DNA of 64,000 nucleotides from Actinomycetota bacterium (GTDB taxonomy: Bacteria > Actinomycetota > Thermoleophilia > RBG-16-64-13): positions 48,248 through 112,247 of the forward strand of contig JAHJSA010000089.1 in assembly GCA_018830645.1 (NCBI GenBank), in the 5' to 3' direction. Both the position numbers and the translations under genes were made by a program. Positions 61,381 to 64,000 of this stretch are shown here, one piece after another. Positions within the stretch are counted from its first letter, which is position 1. Every line of letters starts with the position of its first letter. The notes below the pieces were generated by a model that was given only the letters and a program-made list of their open reading frames with translations, was not told the DNA's origin and searched no databases.

Positions 61381-61444
61381 ACCGTACTCCTGCTCCCCTG
61401 AAGGACTCTAGCAAGCCGCGATAGTGGCGGCTCCTGTAACGAGA

Positions 61445-61476
61445 CGCCGGGCGGGTACTTGGGTACCCGCCCGGCG
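61445..61476 (-). terminator. livK-livH intercistronic hairpin
   Basis: Perfect 14-bp stem (61445-61458 with 61463-61476) and a 4-nt loop. No U-run follows on the minus strand. Such a structure commonly protects the binding-protein mRNA and lowers read-through into the permease genes. Confidence 0.7.
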
Positions 61477-61519
61477 CCGGCTATTCGGCTCGGAGGCCGA
61501 GCTCGTGCGGAGAAGAAAG

Positions 61520-62734
61520 CTACATCTTCTCCGGCGTCCAGGCTCCGCCGACGACTTTGTACACGGTGATGGCCTTGTTGTTCGTGTCCCCGTTCTCGTC
61601 GAAGGAGACCGTTCCGGTGACACTCTCGAAGCTGATGCCTTGAGTGGCTGCGATGATGGCCTTCTTGCCCTCAGGAGTGGTCAGCTTGTCGGCGCCCATG
61701 TCCTTGGCGACCTGGACGATCGCGGTGATGATGACCTTCGCGGCGTCGTACGAGTATGCGTCGTACGCGGCCATGGCCTCACCAGGATACATGGCGTCGT
61801 ACGAGGCGATGAAGTCCTGGCCCTTGGGCATCTGGTCGGTCGGCAGACCGACGGAGGTGCACAGGTCGCCTTCAGCATTCGCGGCACCCGCGAGCTTGAT
61901 GTACTCGGGGTCGAAGACGCCGTCACCGGCCATCATCGGGACCGCGACTCCGCCTTCCTTGAGCTGCTTGGAGAGCAGGGCGCCCGCGTTGTAGATGCCG
62001 CCGTAGTAGACGAGTTCTGGGTTCTGCGCCTTGATCGTCGTGACGAGGGCCTTGAAGTCGGTGTCCTTGTCGGCGGTCTTCTCGCGACCGAGGACGGTGC
62101 CTCCGTTCGCCTCGAACTGCGCGGCCCAGGCGTCGGCCAGACCCTCGCCGTACGGAGTCGAGTCGTCGACGACGTAGGCGGTCTTGAAGCCTGCTTTGGA
62201 CGCGTAGTCAGCCGCGGCCGGACCCTGCACGCCGTCGTTGGCGCACACGCGGAAGTAGTTCGCGTTGCTGCGCGGGATGGTCAGGTCCACGGCGGTGTTG
62301 GCCGGGGAGACCTGCAGGATGTCGTTCTGCGCGTACACCTTGACCGCGACGCGAGTGACACCAGAGTTCAGGTGACCCATGACCGCGACGAGATTCTGGT
62401 TCGACGCGAACTGCTCGGCCACGTTACCGCCGGTGGTCGGGTCGCCCTTGTCGTCGCCCTCGACGGTGCTGAGGGTGATCCCGAGGTCTATCAGCTCTTG
62501 CGACTCGTTCGCCTCTTTGACAGCGAGGTTGGCGCCGCGGACCATGCCTTGACCCAGCGCCACGGCGCCGTCGGTCAGCGGAGCACCGATGCCGATGACG
62601 ACTTCCACGGACTCCGTTGACGTGCCAGCGGCAGTAGTAGTGGTACCCCCGTCGTTCGACCCGCATCCAATCGCCAACAGTGCCAAGGCCAAGGCCAAAG
62701 CGACAGCCAGCACGAGTCTCGTGCTTCTTGCCAT
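61520..62734 (-). CDS. livK: branched-chain amino-acid binding lipoprotein LivK/LivJ
   Basis: 404 residues; extracellular receptor that feeds LivHMGF. A lipoprotein signal with lipobox LAIGC (Cys24), a Ser/Thr/Gly spacer, then the type-I periplasmic-binding fold: VVIGIGAPLTDGAVALGQGM, YFRVCANDGVQGPAAADYA, AYVVDDSTPYGEGLADAW. ATG 62734 has AAGGGG five bases upstream; a GTG two codons earlier is badly spaced. Exact ligand (Leu/Ile/Val or another hydrophobic amino acid) is not fixed by sequence. Confidence 0.95.
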   Translation of the reverse strand: MARSTRLVLAVALALALALLAIGCGSNDGGTTTTAAGTSTESVEVVIGIGAPLTDGAVALGQGMVRGANLAVKEANESQELIDLGITLSTVEGDDKGDPTTGGNVAEQFASNQNLVAVMGHLNSGVTRVAVKVYAQNDILQVSPANTAVDLTIPRSNANYFRVCANDGVQGPAAADYASKAGFKTAYVVDDSTPYGEGLADAWAAQFEANGGTVLGREKTADKDTDFKALVTTIKAQNPELVYYGGIYNAGALLSKQLKEGGVAVPMMAGDGVFDPEYIKLAGAANAEGDLCTSVGLPTDQMPKGQDFIASYDAMYPGEAMAAYDAYSYDAAKVIITAIVQVAKDMGADKLTTPEGKKAIIAATQGISFESVTGTVSFDENGDTNNKAITVYKVVGGAWTPEKM

Positions 62735-62806
62735 GTACACCCCTTTCCCTCACTTCAACGTTTCGTTCCCGGCGACGCCGGGCCGATCCAAATGAACTAC
62801 TGCGAG

Positions 62807-62835
62807 AATGTACCCAAGAACACCGGCCAGTGCAA
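62807..62835 (-). promoter_or_regulatory. candidate promoter for livK-H-M-G-F
   Basis: Minus-strand TTGCAC (62835-62830), 17-bp spacer, TACATT (62812-62807). Leader of about 65 nt includes a short CCCGGC/GCCGGG hairpin. The rest of 62836-62987 shows nothing I can support. Confidence 0.5.
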
Positions 62836-62987
62836 TGCTTTCGATGAAACGAGGATGACCTGCGTACAGGAGGGTGCCCGCATCTCCGGCGCTCCCGCTC
62901 GAGCGGATCGCTCGGCTCGCAGGCGCTCCAACGCGTCCCGCCCTCCAGGGGCCGGCGGCCACCCAACAACCGAGCCGGAAAGTGAAA

Positions 62988-63030
62988 GCCGACGTGGGGA
63001 GTCGAACCCCAGACCTGCTCATTACGAGTG
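62988..63030 (-). mobile_element. 3' half of tRNA-Thr(CGT): candidate attachment site
   Basis: The minus strand gives a tRNA 3' half: anticodon loop CTCGTAA (CGT at 63026-63024) with TGAG of the stem, variable loop, T-arm TGGGG-TTCGACT-CCCCA (63011-62995) and the acceptor strand CGTCGGC (62994-62988), with no CCA. The matching 5' half (GCCGACG, D-arm) is absent; unrelated sequence precedes the anticodon stem. A tRNA 3' half beside an integrase is the classic scar of site-specific integration. Confidence 0.7.
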
Positions 63031-63037
63031 AGTGTCT

Positions 63038-63057
63038 AGTGCCTGCACACAGGCACT
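63038..63057 (+). terminator. 8-bp hairpin with T-rich tail
   Basis: AGTGCCTG-CACA-CAGGCACT, followed on the plus strand by TTCTTCTC. Terminator-like for plus-strand transcription or part of the attachment region, since it directly abuts the tRNA fragment. Confidence 0.45.
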
Positions 63058-63066
63058 TTCTTCTCC

Positions 63067-63087
63067 CCACGTAAGCACCACGTAAGC
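63067..63087. repeat. tandem 10-bp direct repeats
   Basis: CCACGTAAGC at 63067-63076 and 63078-63087, separated by one base. They lie between the tRNA fragment and the integrase remnant, where integrase arm-binding sites are usually found. The gene-free stretch 62836-63174 otherwise holds only the tRNA fragment and hairpin. Confidence 0.6.
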
Positions 63088-63174
63088 GCCGTGCACGATT
63101 TCGGCACGTTTGGGAGCCGTTCCGGTGCTCGCCGGAGCGCTCTCGATCGGCCACCAATACGGCAAGCTGGCAGG

Positions 63175-63482
63175 TCAGGACAGAGTGAGCAACTCCTCAC
63201 CGTCCATGGGGTCGGTAGCGTCCATGAGGTCTGCCGCCGGGCCGCCATGGGAATCCCGGCCGCTTGCAAGCCTTCCCATGGCACCTGGCTGGTGTCGGGT
63301 AGTATTTCACCTTGCGCACCATATGACGCGTCGAGAAGTGGCGCCTCGCGCCGCGTGTTCCCGTTGCATACGTACGTGCGTGTCAGCCCTCGCGATCTCA
63401 GTTGCGATACAAGACCGACCCAGAGGCTATTTGAGGTGCGCTGATAGATACTGCCCTTTCCGGGGGCGCGAAGGCCGCTCAT
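63175..63482 (-). pseudogene. tyrosine recombinase/integrase, internally deleted remnant
   Basis: From ATG 63482, with GGAGGG six bases upstream, the frame reads GKGSIYQRTSNSLWVGLVSQ and then TRTYVCNGNTRREA, the arm-binding N-terminus of phage-type tyrosine integrases (to about 63340). Near 63240 a different frame reads AADLMDATDPMDGEELLTLS and stops at 63175, which looks like an integrase C-terminus (cf. the EAADxMD endings). The whole catalytic core (R...HxxR...Y) is missing and the ends are out of frame, so the gene is dead. Its stop lies ~145 bp from the tRNA fragment, as expected for int next to att. Confidence 0.6.
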
Positions 63483-63560
63483 TCGATGCCCTCCATCCAA
63501 GACTCGAAGGTCACTTGCATGCTCCGGTCCGGGTGGTGGTGTTTGTGGGGGCGGGGTCAC

Positions 63561-63992
63561 TCATTCGAGGTTCTCAGTCCAAGACTTGAAAGTGCCGTCG
63601 TTGCGATGAATAGCCATGTCCGCCTGTCGGCTCAGGCAGGCGGGGTCAAAGTGAGCGGAAAGGATCCCCAGTATCCGCTTGCCGATGAACGCCGCCGGAC
63701 GAACTGGGCCGCCCAGTTCCTCGAAGACCGCGAAGAATCGGTTGTCGGCGTCAGAGTAGGGAATAAACGGGGAGTGGGTTCTTCCGAACCGCTCCCGGTA
63801 GTGCCTGCCATCCTCCGTGATGACGACGGCAACGCGGTGGGTGTTCGGTGGGGTGGAGAACTTAGCCCGGATCCACCGGTCCAAACCGCAACAATCAGGT
63901 AGCAGATAACTGACAAGTGCCCTCTTTCCTGGGAGAATGTGGGTTGCGACACACCACAAAGTCCCCGAGAGAAAGGCACCTGTCAGATGCAA
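63561..63992 (-). CDS. hypothetical protein, possibly truncated
   Basis: 143 residues if read from ATG 63992. Residues ~40-143 look protein-like (HRVAVVITEDGRHYRERFG, ADNRFFAVFEELGG, NDGTFKSWTENLE); I do not recognise the family. The first ~30 residues run through an imperfect inverted repeat and may not be genuine, so the true start may be lost to an insertion or lie at a later codon. It sits just upstream of the integrase remnant in the same orientation. Confidence 0.4.
   Translation of the reverse strand: MHLTGAFLSGTLWCVATHILPGKRALVSYLLPDCCGLDRWIRAKFSTPPNTHRVAVVITEDGRHYRERFGRTHSPFIPYSDADNRFFAVFEELGGPVRPAAFIGKRILGILSAHFDPACLSRQADMAIHRNDGTFKSWTENLE
63910..63986. repeat. imperfect inverted repeat at the window edge
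   Basis: CTGACAAGTGCC (63910-63921) and GGCACCTGTCAG (63975-63986) are inverted copies with one mismatch; weaker similarity continues inward for about 13 bp. Could be the end of an insertion sequence, a small MITE-like element or a hairpin. An ATG at 63987 on the plus strand opens a frame cut by the window edge; too short to assign. Confidence 0.5.
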
Positions 63993-64000
63993 TCTTCCCA

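Noticed and set aside
62792..63031. Plus-strand 79-codon frame ending in RRGESNPRPAHYE-like sequence
   Set aside because: This ending is the familiar antisense translation of a tRNA T-arm, here the tRNA-Thr fragment, not a gene.

Overview
The window is high-GC bacterial chromosome. Gene order, GTG/TTG starts, zinc-binding (C+) forms of S4, S14, L24, L33 and L36, and the tRNA-Tyr/Thr/Met - rpmG - tRNA-Trp - secE - nusG order suggest a deep-branching member of the Actinomycetota (Coriobacteriia- or Thermoleophilia-like). This is an inference from gene content only; no 16S rRNA gene is present.

From 44.4 kb down to 1, essentially everything lies on the minus strand and is core housekeeping. Read in transcription order it runs: tRNA-Tyr, -Thr, -Met, rpmG, tRNA-Trp, secE, nusG, rplK, rplA, [own promoter and attenuator] rplJ, rplL, [hairpin] rpoB, rpoC, rpsL, rpsG, fusA, tuf, then the full S10 and spc clusters (rpsJ to secY), adk, map, infA, rpmJ, rpsM, rpsK, rpsD, rpoA, rplQ. 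After these come a fused ECF-transporter ATPase, ecfT, truA, [promoter] rplM, rpsI, a PLP racemase-like gene, glmM, glmS, a fused AcpS/NAD(P)HX-repair enzyme, a CBS-domain gene and the start of alr. Translation, transcription and secretion machinery is thus followed by amino-sugar and D-amino-acid supply for peptidoglycan.

From 44.6 to 57.6 kb is a less conserved region. It holds a tiny secreted His/Cys-rich protein behind a promoter carrying a dyad; a GbsR/MarR-type regulator translationally coupled to an AcrB-type RND pump, with a candidate operator over its promoter; an NCS2 purine permease; two EamA exporters; and a coupled pair made of a zinc-ribbon membrane protein and a 1350-residue multidomain membrane protein of unknown function. 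That pair is the least explained coding content in the window.

From 57.7 to 62.8 kb is a complete branched-chain amino-acid ABC transporter (livK-H-M-G-F). Beyond it, 62.99-64.0 kb looks like the edge of an integrated element: the 3' half of a tRNA-Thr(CGT), tandem 10-bp repeats, a decayed tyrosine-integrase gene, a hypothetical gene and an imperfect inverted repeat at the window edge.
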